A stretch of 64,000 nucleotides of DNA from Thermogemmatispora onikobensis. GTDB lineage: Bacteria > Chloroflexota > Ktedonobacteria > Ktedonobacterales > Ktedonobacteraceae. The notes beneath the pieces are model-generated. The model was not told the origin of the DNA, searched no databases, and saw nothing but the letters and a program-made list of their open reading frames with translations. A program made the position numbers and the translations under genes. Positions 8,784 to 17,702 of the stretch are shown here, piece by piece. The stretch is from assembly GCF_001748285.1 (NCBI RefSeq), contig NZ_BDGT01000030.1:1-64000 (forward strand), in the 5' to 3' direction. Position 1 is the stretch's first letter. Each line of letters begins with the position of its first letter.

Positions 8784-9698
8784 TCAATCGGGCCAGGATG
8801 ATGCTGCCCCTCTCTCGCTAAAGTCAGGATCAGGGCAGACCTTCTTGCCCCAGGCGGTCAGGATGTAACAGAGACCGGCGAAGTCTTCGTCCAACATTTC
8901 TAGAATGGCGCGGCGATACAGGGCGTCAAATTCAGCCGGCGTGGTGACCCCCGCGTCCAGGAGAAAGGGCCGGCTCAGCCATAGCTCGACTTCGTAGCCG
9001 CGCGAGAGGGCTTCATGGGCTTCGCTGCCAGCAGAGAAGTCCAGAACATAGGCCCGCTGCTGGATCTGACCACAGCCCGCTTCGCGCAGGAGGGCGGCCA
9101 GCCGCGGCAGGATGCCGAGATGATGGCTGGGTGGCGGGAAACTGCGCCCCGTACGCTGAAAGGCCCGCCGGGTCAGCTCCTGAAGCTGCATAAAGGCCGC
9201 GCCATTGCTGATTGGTCGCTCAAATTCGGTGAGCCGCAGGATGCCCCCAGGCCGGCAGATACGCCAGGCTTCATGCAAGACTCGTGGCCAGGTGGCAGGC
9301 GTAAGGAGACCCGTCAGGTCGCGGGCATTGATCAGGTCAAAATGGTCGTCGGGCAACGGCAATGGCTCCAAGAGATCCATAACCTCAAAACGCGCGTTGC
9401 TTAGTCCCTGCACCTGCGCCTGGGCTCGCGCATATTGGACGAGGGTCTCACTGATGTCTATGCCCGTGACCTTCGCCCACGGATAGCCCTGGGCCGTCTC
9501 CAGTACCCAGCCCCCAGGTCCACACGCCAGGTCCAGGATGCTTTCTAATCGCAGGCCCTCGACTCCTTCCGGCAGAACTCCCCCCATCGCCTCGTTGACT
9601 AGCCTGTCCCGCAACATGAGACGCGCCGTCTCCGCTGCGTTCTCCGCATCCAGTACGTAGCCGCAGTCTCTCAGGATGTGGTTCTGGGAAGCCACCAT
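8784..9698 (-). CDS. class I SAM-dependent methyltransferase
   Basis: A Rossmann-fold methyltransferase of about 304 aa with motif I ILDLACGPGGWVLE, an acidic end of strand 2 (VTGIDIS) and motif III/IV around FDLINARDLTGLL. It belongs to the broad Methyltransf_11/25 group; the substrate cannot be read from sequence. I use the ATG at 9698, which has AAGGAG 8 nt upstream; a start 7 codons earlier is also open. The promoter is at 9812-9841. It is divergent from the purine operon. Confidence 0.8.
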   Translation of the reverse strand: MVASQNHILRDCGYVLDAENAAETARLMLRDRLVNEAMGGVLPEGVEGLRLESILDLACGPGGWVLETAQGYPWAKVTGIDISETLVQYARAQAQVQGLSNARFEVMDLLEPLPLPDDHFDLINARDLTGLLTPATWPRVLHEAWRICRPGGILRLTEFERPISNGAAFMQLQELTRRAFQRTGRSFPPPSHHLGILPRLAALLREAGCGQIQQRAYVLDFSAGSEAHEALSRGYEVELWLSRPFLLDAGVTTPAEFDALYRRAILEMLDEDFAGLCYILTAWGKKVCPDPDFSERGAASSWPD

Positions 9699-9811
9699 GA
9701 AATGCACTCCTTCATTCACCTCAAACGCCAGTCCTACGGGGTAAGATGGATATCTGCCCCGAGTTCGCGAGAAAATAGTTTTTTCTCTAAAGCAGAGTTT
9801 TACTGCATTGT

Positions 9812-9841
9812 AGTATAGGCTGAAAGGCTATTTTGCATCAA
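9812..9841 (-). promoter_or_regulatory. promoter of the methyltransferase gene
   Basis: Minus strand: TTGATG (9836-9841), 18-nt spacer, TATACT (9812-9817). The leader would be about 107 nt long. Confidence 0.6.
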
Positions 9842-9859
9842 GATATTGTACTGCAAGAT

Positions 9860-9887
9860 GGTAGTTATCGGTCACCGAAACTATACC
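9860..9887. promoter_or_regulatory. imperfect inverted repeat between divergent promoters
   Basis: GGTAGTT-AT-CGGT-C-ACCG-AA-ACTATACC is an imperfect dyad lying between the methyltransferase promoter and the purL promoter. It is a candidate operator. I saw no purine riboswitch in this region. Confidence 0.35.
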
Positions 9888-9931
9888 GATTCTGTTCTGT
9901 AGAAAGCATAGCAGGCTACCCTCCCCCGGCC

Positions 9932-9961
9932 TTGCCAGAGATTACCCGAAAGTGCTACAAT
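9932..9961 (+). promoter_or_regulatory. promoter of the purine operon
   Basis: TTGCCA (9932-9937), 18-nt spacer, TACAAT (9956-9961). Start about 9968. A small hairpin (CTGTCC-TTT-GGACAG, about 9992-10006) sits in the leader close to the first start codon. Confidence 0.6.
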
Positions 9962-10029
9962 GAGGCTGTTCCATTCAATGGAAACAGCAATCTGTCCTTT
10001 GGACAGGACGAAGTGTGGGTAGAAGCACT

Positions 10030-13000
10030 GTGACTGACTACCATATTGAGGTACGGGCAACCTCGCCGCAGTATGACATTCCCGCCCAACAGCTCGCCCG
10101 CGAGCTGTCCTATCTTTCGCGCGCCAGGCTGCCCGCGCTGGTTGCTCTCTCCGAGAGCCATCCCCCCCTTTTTCTCCGCACTGCTCAGCTTTATTCTCTT
10201 AGTGGAGCCTGCTCGCCTGAAGAGATGCTACGCCTCGCCCGCGAGCTGCTGGCCGATCCTGTCACTCAGACCTTCTCTTTGCTGCCTTCTGCTGCGCGCT
10301 CTTCCTCTGGTGCTACTGGCCATATCATAGACGTATTTTTTCTTCCAGGTGTCACTGATACCCTGGCGGAGAGCGTCTTACTTGCCGCCTCATTGCTGGG
10401 AATCGCCGGCCTGGAACGAGTTTCGACGGGCCGGCGTTATTTTCTGGATGAGCGCCTGAGTCGGCAGGAGGTACGTGCTATTGCTGAGGCCTTGCTCTAT
10501 AACCCGGTCATTCAGTTCTACCGCTTGCTGCCGGCAGAAGGCGAGCGAGCAACCGGCAGCCCTGGACGCTCAGCTTCTCGCGTTTCGTTGACTGATCCTG
10601 CTCCTTCTCCTTCCTCTTCCCCCCATGTCGCTCGCCTGGCCCTCTCTGAAATGAACGTTGAAGAGCTGAGCAATTTAAGTAGACAGAGAATGTTGGCGCT
10701 GACGACCGAGGAGATGCAGGCGATTCAGGAGTATTTCCGCCGGCAAGGGCGCGAGCCGACCGATGTGGAGCTGGAGACGCTGGCTCAGACCTGGTCAGAG
10801 CATTGTTCTCATAAGACGTTTAAGGCCACGGTGGCTTACCGCGAGCTGACACCCGCCGGGGAGGTCGCGCTGGAGGAGACGATCCCCGGCCTGCTGCGCT
10901 CTTTCATTATGCGGGCAACGAGTGAGCTGGCTCGTCCCTGGGTGGTCTCGGCTTTCAGTGATAATGCCGGGCTGGTGCAGTTTACGGATGGGTACGATCT
11001 GGCTTTTAAGGTGGAGACGCATAATCATCCGTCAGCGATTGAACCGTTTGGCGGGGCCAATACGGGGGTCGGCGGGGTGATCCGCGATGTGCTGGGAGTT
11101 TCGGCCCGCCCTATTGCCTGTACCGATGTGCTCTGCTTTGGGCCGCCCGATACGCCGGTGGAAGCGCTGCCTCCGGGCGTGTTGGCGCCGCGGCGCGTGG
11201 CTTCGGGCGTGGTGAACGGGGTGCGCGACTACGGCAATAAGATGGGCATTCCGACGGTCAATGGGGCTGTGCTCTACCACCGCGAGTATCTGTGCAATCC
11301 GCTGGTCTTCTGTGGCTGTCTCGGCCTGCTGCCTCACGGGAGTCATCCCCGGCGCGTGGAGCCGGGCGATCTGGTGGTGGTCCTCGGTGGTCGTACAGGG
11401 CGCGATGGAATCCACGGGGCGACGTTCTCGTCCGGCGAGATGAGTAGCGAGACGCAGGCAGTGGCCGGCAGCGCGGTGCAGATCGGGGCGCCGATTACGG
11501 AGAAGAAGGTGGCCGATGTGGTTCTGCAGGCCCGTGAGCGCCGTCTCTATCATGCTATCACCGATTGTGGTGCGGGCGGCTTCTCGTCAGCGATCGGTGA
11601 GATGGGGGCTGAGACGGGGGTGCGAGTGGACCTGGCGCAGGCGCCGCTGAAGTATCAGGGGCTGGCCCCCTGGGAGATCTGGCTCTCGGAGGCGCAGGAG
11701 CGCATGGTGCTGGCTGTGCCGCCGGCCTGCCTCGATGAGCTGCTGGCGTTGTGCGCGCTGGAGGAGGTGGAGGCCACAGTCCTGGGCGAGTTTACTGCCG
11801 ATGGACGGCTGACGGTAACCTGGGGAGAGGAGGTGGTGGCCGACCTGGAGATGGCTTTCTTGCACGAGGGCCGTCCTCAGCGCGCTCTGGAAGCTGTTTG
11901 GCAACAGCGCCCGCTGACAGTCGGATCGGCGACAGCCTCTCCGGAGGCTTTGCCCGATGCGGCTGATGCTCTGTTGACGCTGCTGCGCCACCCGACGATT
12001 GGCTCGAAAGAGGGAGTTGTGCGGCGCTACGACCATGAGGTGCAGGGAGCCACCGTGCGCAAGCCACTGGTGGGACGCGCCGGCAATGGTCCCGGCGATG
12101 GGGCGGTCTTGCAGCCACTGCTGGAGGATCTGACGTTGCCGCGCGCCGCGGTGGTGCTGACGAATGGTCTTAATCCGCTCTACGGCAAGATCGATCCTTA
12201 TCACATGGCCCTCAATGCGGTGGATGAGGCACTGCGCAATCTGACGGCCCTGGGCGGCGACATTGAGCGGACGGCCCTGCTGGATAATTTTTGCTGGGGC
12301 AATCCTGCCGATCCTGAGCAGCTGGGGATGCTGGTGCGGGCGGTGCGTGGCTGCTATGACGCCGCTTTGGGCTTTGGTACGCCTTTCATTTCGGGCAAGG
12401 ATAGCCTGAATAACGAGTATCGCTTTGGCGAGCGCCGTCTGCCGGTGATTCCAACGCTGCTGATCTCGGCGTTGGGGGTGATTGAAGACGCTGCCCACAC
12501 GGTCGATATGGCACTGAAGGCAGCGGGTAATCTGCTTTATGTGGTGGGCCTGACGCGCAACGAGTTGGCGGCTTCCCATTATGCCGAGATGGTGGGTGCG
12601 GAGCTGTTGCCGACAACGGCCCTGCCGCAGGTGGAGCTTGAGCAGGCGCGAAGGACGATGAAGGCACTTGGGGAGGCGATTCGCCACGGCCTGGTGCAGT
12701 CCTGCCATGATCTTTCGGAAGGGGGACTGGCTGTAGCGGCGGCGGAGATGGCCCTGGCTGGCTTGCTCGGCGTGAGCCTCGATCTGGCGCGTCAGCCGAC
12801 GGCTGGCCTGGAGGGAATGGCTGAGGGCTTTCGCCCCACGGTTCTGCTCTTCAGTGAAAGCCCGTCGCGCTTCCTGGTTGAGGTGGCCCCCGGCCAGCGC
12901 GAGGCTTTTGAGTCCCATATGCGCGCTCGTGGGGTGGCGCCCCTGGCGGCGCTTGGCCATGTGACGGCCAGTGGGCGCTTTGTGATCAAGCAGGGGACGG

Positions 13001-13062
13001 CGACGCTGATCGACCTTTCGATTGCTGAGCTGCAGGCCGCCTGGAAGGGGGAGCTGCCATGA
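10030..13062 (+). CDS. purL: phosphoribosylformylglycinamidine synthase, PurS-like plus PurL fusion
   Basis: Step 4 of purine synthesis: ATP-dependent conversion of FGAR to FGAM using ammonia passed from PurQ. The PurL catalytic part starts about residue 205 (NVEELSNLSRQRMLALT, TWSEHCSHKTF, THNHPSAIEPFGGA, TGVGGVIRD) and keeps the normal small-PurL length. In front are about 170 residues with two PurS-like repeats, the second clearest (DVFFLPGVTDTLAESVL then NPVIQFYRLLP). No separate purS gene is seen. The start is uncertain: GTG 10030 puts the first PurS strand (YHIEV) at the N-terminus; GTG 10015 adds five residues. The stop overlaps the next start (ATGA), so the genes are coupled. Confidence 0.93.
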   Translation: MTDYHIEVRATSPQYDIPAQQLARELSYLSRARLPALVALSESHPPLFLRTAQLYSLSGACSPEEMLRLARELLADPVTQTFSLLPSAARSSSGATGHIIDVFFLPGVTDTLAESVLLAASLLGIAGLERVSTGRRYFLDERLSRQEVRAIAEALLYNPVIQFYRLLPAEGERATGSPGRSASRVSLTDPAPSPSSSPHVARLALSEMNVEELSNLSRQRMLALTTEEMQAIQEYFRRQGREPTDVELETLAQTWSEHCSHKTFKATVAYRELTPAGEVALEETIPGLLRSFIMRATSELARPWVVSAFSDNAGLVQFTDGYDLAFKVETHNHPSAIEPFGGANTGVGGVIRDVLGVSARPIACTDVLCFGPPDTPVEALPPGVLAPRRVASGVVNGVRDYGNKMGIPTVNGAVLYHREYLCNPLVFCGCLGLLPHGSHPRRVEPGDLVVVLGGRTGRDGIHGATFSSGEMSSETQAVAGSAVQIGAPITEKKVADVVLQARERRLYHAITDCGAGGFSSAIGEMGAETGVRVDLAQAPLKYQGLAPWEIWLSEAQERMVLAVPPACLDELLALCALEEVEATVLGEFTADGRLTVTWGEEVVADLEMAFLHEGRPQRALEAVWQQRPLTVGSATASPEALPDAADALLTLLRHPTIGSKEGVVRRYDHEVQGATVRKPLVGRAGNGPGDGAVLQPLLEDLTLPRAAVVLTNGLNPLYGKIDPYHMALNAVDEALRNLTALGGDIERTALLDNFCWGNPADPEQLGMLVRAVRGCYDAALGFGTPFISGKDSLNNEYRFGERRLPVIPTLLISALGVIEDAAHTVDMALKAAGNLLYVVGLTRNELAASHYAEMVGAELLPTTALPQVELEQARRTMKALGEAIRHGLVQSCHDLSEGGLAVAAAEMALAGLLGVSLDLARQPTAGLEGMAEGFRPTVLLFSESPSRFLVEVAPGQREAFESHMRARGVAPLAALGHVTASGRFVIKQGTATLIDLSIAELQAAWKGELP

Positions 13063-15065
13063 GCATTGGACCGCGCGCTTTGGTGCTGCGGGCACCGGGC
13101 ATTAACTGCGAACGCGAGACCGCTTATGCCTGTCGTCTGGCAGGCTTCGAGACGGAGCTGGTTCATATCAATGCCCTGCTGCGGGAGCCAGAGCACCTGC
13201 TGAGCTACCATTTCCTGGTCCTGCCAGGAGGCTTCTCGTATGGCGATGACCTGGGAGCTGGCACACTCCTGGCGAAGAATCTGACGGTGCATCTGGGACG
13301 GCAGTTGCAGCGTTTCGTGGAGGAGGGCCGCCCGCTGCTGGGCATCTGCAACGGGTTTCAGGTGCTGGTCCGCGCCGGCTTGCTGCCACACACCGATTGG
13401 GGCAATTTCCAGCAGACGGCCAGCCTGACCTTCAATAGCTCGGGACGCTTTGAATGCCGCTGGATCTCGCTGGTAACTGAGAGCAGCCGCTGTATCTTTA
13501 CGCGCGGCATTTACCGTCCGCTGGAGCTGCCGGTGGCGCATGGCGAGGGCCGCTTTGTCGTGGCCAGTGCAGAGCAGTTAGAGGAGCTGCGCCAGCACGA
13601 GCAGATTGCGCTCCTCTACGACGGCGATGGCTATCCGGCCAATCCCAATGGCTCCCTGGCGAATGTGGCCGGCGTCTGCAATCCGGCTGGCAATGTCTTG
13701 GGCCTGATGCCCCATCCCGAGCGCTACGTGCGCGCGTTGCAGCACCCACAGCAGCGTGGCCCGGCTGATGGTCTCTTGCTGTTCCAGAATGCCTTTGCCT
13801 ACGTCTGTCAGCTGCTGGGCCTGGAACCGCCAGTACCCCCTGTCGAAGGTGGCCCAGGTGCTGATGAGAGCAGTAAGCGGCGCCTTTGGACGCCTGGCCT
13901 GGATGGAGAGAGAGAGAACCAGAGCCATGGGCTGCCTGGGGCCGGGGACCTGCGTACGCCTGCTGCCCCGGCGGCGGTGGCAACGAGCGATCTGCGGGAG
14001 CGAACAGTCGCGCTAGCGGTGACGAGAGATGAGCCGGCCTCGCTCTCGTATGCGACAAGTGGGGTGAATATTGAGGCGGGTGAACATGCTGTTGAGCTGA
14101 TGAAGGCCGCGGTTCGCGCGACTCACGGTTCGGCGGTGTTGGCTGGTGTGGGCGCCTTTGCGGCTGCCTTCCGGGCCGAAATCCTTCAGGAGATGCGCGA
14201 GCCGGTGCTTGTGGCTACCACTGATGGCGTGGGCACGAAAACCTTACTGGCGGTCCAGATGGACCGCTTTTCGACGATTGGCTACGATTTGGTCAACCAC
14301 TGCGTCAACGATTTGCTGACCCAGGGAGCAAAGCCACTTTTCTTCATGGACTATCTGGCTACGGGCCGGCTTGATCCTGAGCAGGCGGCGACAATTGTGG
14401 CGAGCGTGGCCCGGGCCTGTCAAGAGGTCGATTGCGCCCTGCTGGGAGGCGAGACTGCCGAGATGCCCGATATGTATGTGCCCGGTAGCTTTGATCTGGC
14501 CGGGACACTGGTCGGGGTGGTCGAGGCGACGGAGCGCATCGATCCGGCGACAATTCGCGCCGGCGACCTCCTGCTCGGACTGCCTTCCAGCGGCCTGCAC
14601 ACGAATGGCTATTCGCTGGCGCGGCGCGTCTTTGCCGCTTATCCCCTGGAAACAGTCTTTCCTGAGCTGGGGGAGCCACTGGGCGAGGCTCTGCTGCGTC
14701 CCCACCGCTGCTATCTGCCGGAGATTATGCGCCTGCGCGCCGGGCTGGGCCCAGCCCTGAAGGGCCTGGCGCATATTACTGGCGGCGGTTTCCAGGGCAA
14801 TGTCGTACGCATTCTGCCCCCGGGCACACAGGCGGTCATCGAGACCACGGCCTGGACAGTCCCCCCCCTCTTTACGCTGATCGCTCGCCTGGGCCAGATC
14901 AACGATGCCGAGATGTACCGTACCTTCAATATGGGCATCGGCATGGTGCTGGTGGTCGCCGAGGACCAGGCGGACCAGGCCCTGCGCCTGGTGCCCGAGC
15001 TGGTGCCAATCGGCACAATTCGTGAGGGCGAGGGGGTTGTTCTGACCGGAGAGGTGCCTTCCTGA
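13059..15065 (+). CDS. purQM: PurQ-PurM fusion: FGAM synthase glutaminase plus AIR synthetase
   Basis: One 668-aa frame encodes two purine enzymes. Residues 1 to about 258 are PurQ, the class I glutamine amidotransferase that feeds ammonia to PurL (APGINCERET, LPGGFSYGDDL, nucleophile Cys in GICNGFQ, and HPE near the end). A linker of about 65 residues rich in A, G, E and R follows. Residues from about 325 are PurM, which closes FGAM to AIR (SLSYATSGVNIEAGEHAV, TTDGVGTKTLLA, GGETAEMPDMY, LPSSGLHTNGYSL, HITGGGFQGN). These are steps 4 and 5 of the pathway. No stop or frameshift separates the parts. Confidence 0.93.
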   Translation: MSIGPRALVLRAPGINCERETAYACRLAGFETELVHINALLREPEHLLSYHFLVLPGGFSYGDDLGAGTLLAKNLTVHLGRQLQRFVEEGRPLLGICNGFQVLVRAGLLPHTDWGNFQQTASLTFNSSGRFECRWISLVTESSRCIFTRGIYRPLELPVAHGEGRFVVASAEQLEELRQHEQIALLYDGDGYPANPNGSLANVAGVCNPAGNVLGLMPHPERYVRALQHPQQRGPADGLLLFQNAFAYVCQLLGLEPPVPPVEGGPGADESSKRRLWTPGLDGERENQSHGLPGAGDLRTPAAPAAVATSDLRERTVALAVTRDEPASLSYATSGVNIEAGEHAVELMKAAVRATHGSAVLAGVGAFAAAFRAEILQEMREPVLVATTDGVGTKTLLAVQMDRFSTIGYDLVNHCVNDLLTQGAKPLFFMDYLATGRLDPEQAATIVASVARACQEVDCALLGGETAEMPDMYVPGSFDLAGTLVGVVEATERIDPATIRAGDLLLGLPSSGLHTNGYSLARRVFAAYPLETVFPELGEPLGEALLRPHRCYLPEIMRLRAGLGPALKGLAHITGGGFQGNVVRILPPGTQAVIETTAWTVPPLFTLIARLGQINDAEMYRTFNMGIGMVLVVAEDQADQALRLVPELVPIGTIREGEGVVLTGEVPS

Positions 15066-15151
15066 GAGCAAGACGTTCACCCGCTCGGGAAGATTCAGCT
15101 AGTGCTAGCATCAAGAGCACAAGATAGAGAAGGAAAGGAGCAGGTACTAGT

Positions 15152-15922
15152 ATGAGTACAGAGCATGAGGAGCAGGTGACTTTCGGGCCTCTGCTGGCTG
15201 AGGGCAAGACCAAGCGGATCTATGCCCACCCCGAGGACTCGAATCTGGTCTATATGGTCAGCAAAGATCAGATCACGGCGGGCGATGGGGCGCGCCGCGA
15301 CGAGCTGACGGGCAAGGGGCGCTGGAGTACCATCACTACAGCCAATGTCTTCCGTCTGCTGAACGCGGAGGGCATCCCTACCCACTTCGTGCGCCAGATC
15401 AACGATACCACCCTGCTGGTGAAGCGCTGCCAGATGGTACCCATCGAGCATGTGCAGCGCCGCATCGCCACCGGCTCCTATCTGAAGCGTCATCCCGAGA
15501 TCAGCGAGGGAACACGCTTTGATCCCCTGGTCATCGAGACCTTCCTGAAGGACGACGCCCGCCACGATCCTCAGATCTGGGACGAGGATATCATCAAGAT
15601 GGGTCTGGCCACTGCTGAGGAAATCGCCTGGATGGCCGAGCAGGGGCGCCGCGTCTTCGAGACCCTTGAACGAGCCTGGGCGAGCGTGGATGTGACCCTG
15701 GTCGATCTGAAGATCGAGTTCGGGCGCGACAGCGAGGGGAAGTTGCTGGTCGCCGACGTGATCGACAACGATAGCTGGCGACTCTGGCCTGGCGGCGATA
15801 AGAATCGCATGCTCGACAAGCAGGTCTACCGCAATCTTAAGGAGGTCACCGAGCAGGATCTGCAGGGAATCGCCGATCGCTATGCCCTGGTGGCCGATTT
15901 GACTGGGAAACTGCGCATTTGA
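15152..15922 (+). CDS. purC: SAICAR synthetase
   Basis: Joins CAIR and aspartate with ATP to make SAICAR. The 256-aa protein shows the family signatures LAEGKTKRIYA, the DGARRDELTGKG loop, and VDLKIEFGRDSEGKLLVADV with the conserved DxDSWRLWP-type end (VIDNDSWRLW). The ATG follows GGAAAGGAG. It uses CAIR made directly by the class II PurE downstream. Confidence 0.96.
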   Translation: MSTEHEEQVTFGPLLAEGKTKRIYAHPEDSNLVYMVSKDQITAGDGARRDELTGKGRWSTITTANVFRLLNAEGIPTHFVRQINDTTLLVKRCQMVPIEHVQRRIATGSYLKRHPEISEGTRFDPLVIETFLKDDARHDPQIWDEDIIKMGLATAEEIAWMAEQGRRVFETLERAWASVDVTLVDLKIEFGRDSEGKLLVADVIDNDSWRLWPGGDKNRMLDKQVYRNLKEVTEQDLQGIADRYALVADLTGKLRI

Positions 15923-15996
15923 TCGACGCTGTAGGGCGGTGCAGTAGACGTTCTGCACCGCCCGCAGCGTCTTGAAGGAGATGCAGGAAGAAAGCC

Positions 15997-17553
15997 ATGG
16001 AGCGACTGCGCGATGCCTGCGGTATTGTTGGGATCTATGCCAGGCCGGGAGATGAGAGTATCGATGTGCGTCAGTATCTGACATTGGCACTGACGGCTTT
16101 GCAGCACCGCGGCCAGGAGAGCGCGGGCATGGCGGTCTACGATCGGCGGGGCCGCATCGCCCATCGCGTGGGCATGGGCAAGGTGCGCGAGGTCTTTACG
16201 GATATGGGTCAGGGCCTGCCAGCCACGCACTGCGGCATTGGTCACGTGCGCTATTCTACCACCGGCTCTAGCTGCGTAGAGAACGCAGGCCCGTTCGTGG
16301 TTGGCGAGAATGGCGAGGACCCGGATGGCGCCCACCCTGGGGCGATTGCGGTGGCCCACAATGGCAACCTGGTCAATGGCCCGGCCCTGCGCGCGCGCCT
16401 GCCACAGCATCTGCTCTCTTCGACAACGGACAGTGAGGCCATCGCTCTCTTGCTCTTGCTGACGGAGGGTTCGACGCTGCGTGAGCGCATGCTGACAGCT
16501 TTTCCTCTGTTGAAGGGTGCTTACAGTCTGGTGATCCTGGCTGAGGGTAAGCTCTATGCGGTGCGCGATCCCTGGGGCATGCGTCCGCTGTGCCTGGGAC
16601 GTATCGGCGACATCTGGATCGCTGCCTCGGAGTCCTGCGCTTTCGATCGCATTGGGGCCACCTTTGTGCGCAACGTCGAGCCAGGCGAGCTGATCACGAT
16701 CGATGAGCAGGGCCTGCACTCCGAGATTCTGCTCCAGGCCCCGCGCCAGACGCTCTGCGTCTTCGAGTATATCTATTTTTCGGACGCCACCAGCTACGTC
16801 AATGACCGCTACGTCTACCTGGTGCGCGAGGCCCTGGGCCGCGAGCTGGCCCGCGAGCACCCGGTCGAGGCTGATCTGGTGGTGCCGGTTCCCGATTCGT
16901 CGATTCCGGCAGCGCTTGGCTATGCTGCCGCTTCGGGTATTCCCTACGGCCAGGCGATTATTAAGAATCGCTATAGCGACCGCACCTTTATTAAGCCCGA
17001 CCAGCGCCTGCGCCAGATGGAGGTCGATCTCAAATTCAACTTTGTCCGTCCCAAGGTGGAGGGTCAGCGCCTGGTGATTGTCGACGATTCGATTGTGCGC
17101 GGCAACACGATGAAGCGCCTAGTGGCGGCCCTGCGCCATCAGGGAGTGCGTGAGATCCATCTGCGGTCAAGTGCGCCGCCGCTGCGGCATCCCTGCTACT
17201 TCGGCATTGATATCCCTCACGAGAGCGAGCTGGTTGCGGCTGGTCGCAGCATTCAGGAGGTGGCTGATTATATCGGCGTTGACAGCCTGGGTTACCTCAG
17301 TATCGCCGGTCTGGGGCGCGCCATTGCTTCGGTCCGCCGCGTGAGCGGGCGAACGGCCCCGGCAGCGACACAGCCGGGAGAGCGCGACGCGGAGCCAGTT
17401 GAGGAGAGCGAAATGACCGCCTTCTATGAAGAGCTGCTGCATCGCGAGTTTTGCTACGGCTGCATGCGTCGTCAGGGCTGGCCCTTTGATCCCGTCGTGG
17501 CCGCCGACGAGTCGTCCCCTCTGCCGCTCATGCGCCAGCCCTCGCCCTCGTGA
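15997..17553 (+). CDS. purF: amidophosphoribosyltransferase
   Basis: First committed step: PRPP plus glutamine gives phosphoribosylamine. A seven-residue propeptide (MERLRDA) precedes the nucleophile Cys8 in CGIVGIY, so processing exposes Cys, as in Bacillus PurF. The type II glutaminase domain (QHRGQESAGMA) is followed by the PRTase domain with the PRPP loop (LVIVDDSIVRGNT). Cysteines at CVFEYIYF, HPCYFGIDIP and FCYGC match the four ligands of the Bacillus-type 4Fe-4S cluster, so an oxygen-sensitive clustered enzyme is expected. A short acidic insert precedes the final CxxC. Length 518 aa. Confidence 0.96.
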   Translation: MERLRDACGIVGIYARPGDESIDVRQYLTLALTALQHRGQESAGMAVYDRRGRIAHRVGMGKVREVFTDMGQGLPATHCGIGHVRYSTTGSSCVENAGPFVVGENGEDPDGAHPGAIAVAHNGNLVNGPALRARLPQHLLSSTTDSEAIALLLLLTEGSTLRERMLTAFPLLKGAYSLVILAEGKLYAVRDPWGMRPLCLGRIGDIWIAASESCAFDRIGATFVRNVEPGELITIDEQGLHSEILLQAPRQTLCVFEYIYFSDATSYVNDRYVYLVREALGRELAREHPVEADLVVPVPDSSIPAALGYAAASGIPYGQAIIKNRYSDRTFIKPDQRLRQMEVDLKFNFVRPKVEGQRLVIVDDSIVRGNTMKRLVAALRHQGVREIHLRSSAPPLRHPCYFGIDIPHESELVAAGRSIQEVADYIGVDSLGYLSIAGLGRAIASVRRVSGRTAPAATQPGERDAEPVEESEMTAFYEELLHREFCYGCMRRQGWPFDPVVAADESSPLPLMRQPSPS

Positions 17554-17702
17554 GGCCAGTCGGCAGGCAAGCGTCCGATCGATCAAAGGAAAGGATGAGT
17601 AAGAGTGCGAGCTGATGCGAGCTGATCATTCAGTGCTTGAGGCGAGACTCCGCAGAGTCAGGTGTGAGGAGTGAAGAGGGGTATAAGGAGGAGCTAGCGA
17701 TT

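Noticed and set aside
9699-10029. Purine riboswitch upstream of purL
   Set aside because: I found no conserved aptamer core or terminator/antiterminator pair, only an imperfect dyad and a small hairpin.
11587-13095. Long minus-strand open frame (502 codons) opposite purL
   Set aside because: It lies fully antisense to a clear PurL and is rich in Q, H and R, the typical composition of a shadow frame in GC-rich coding DNA.
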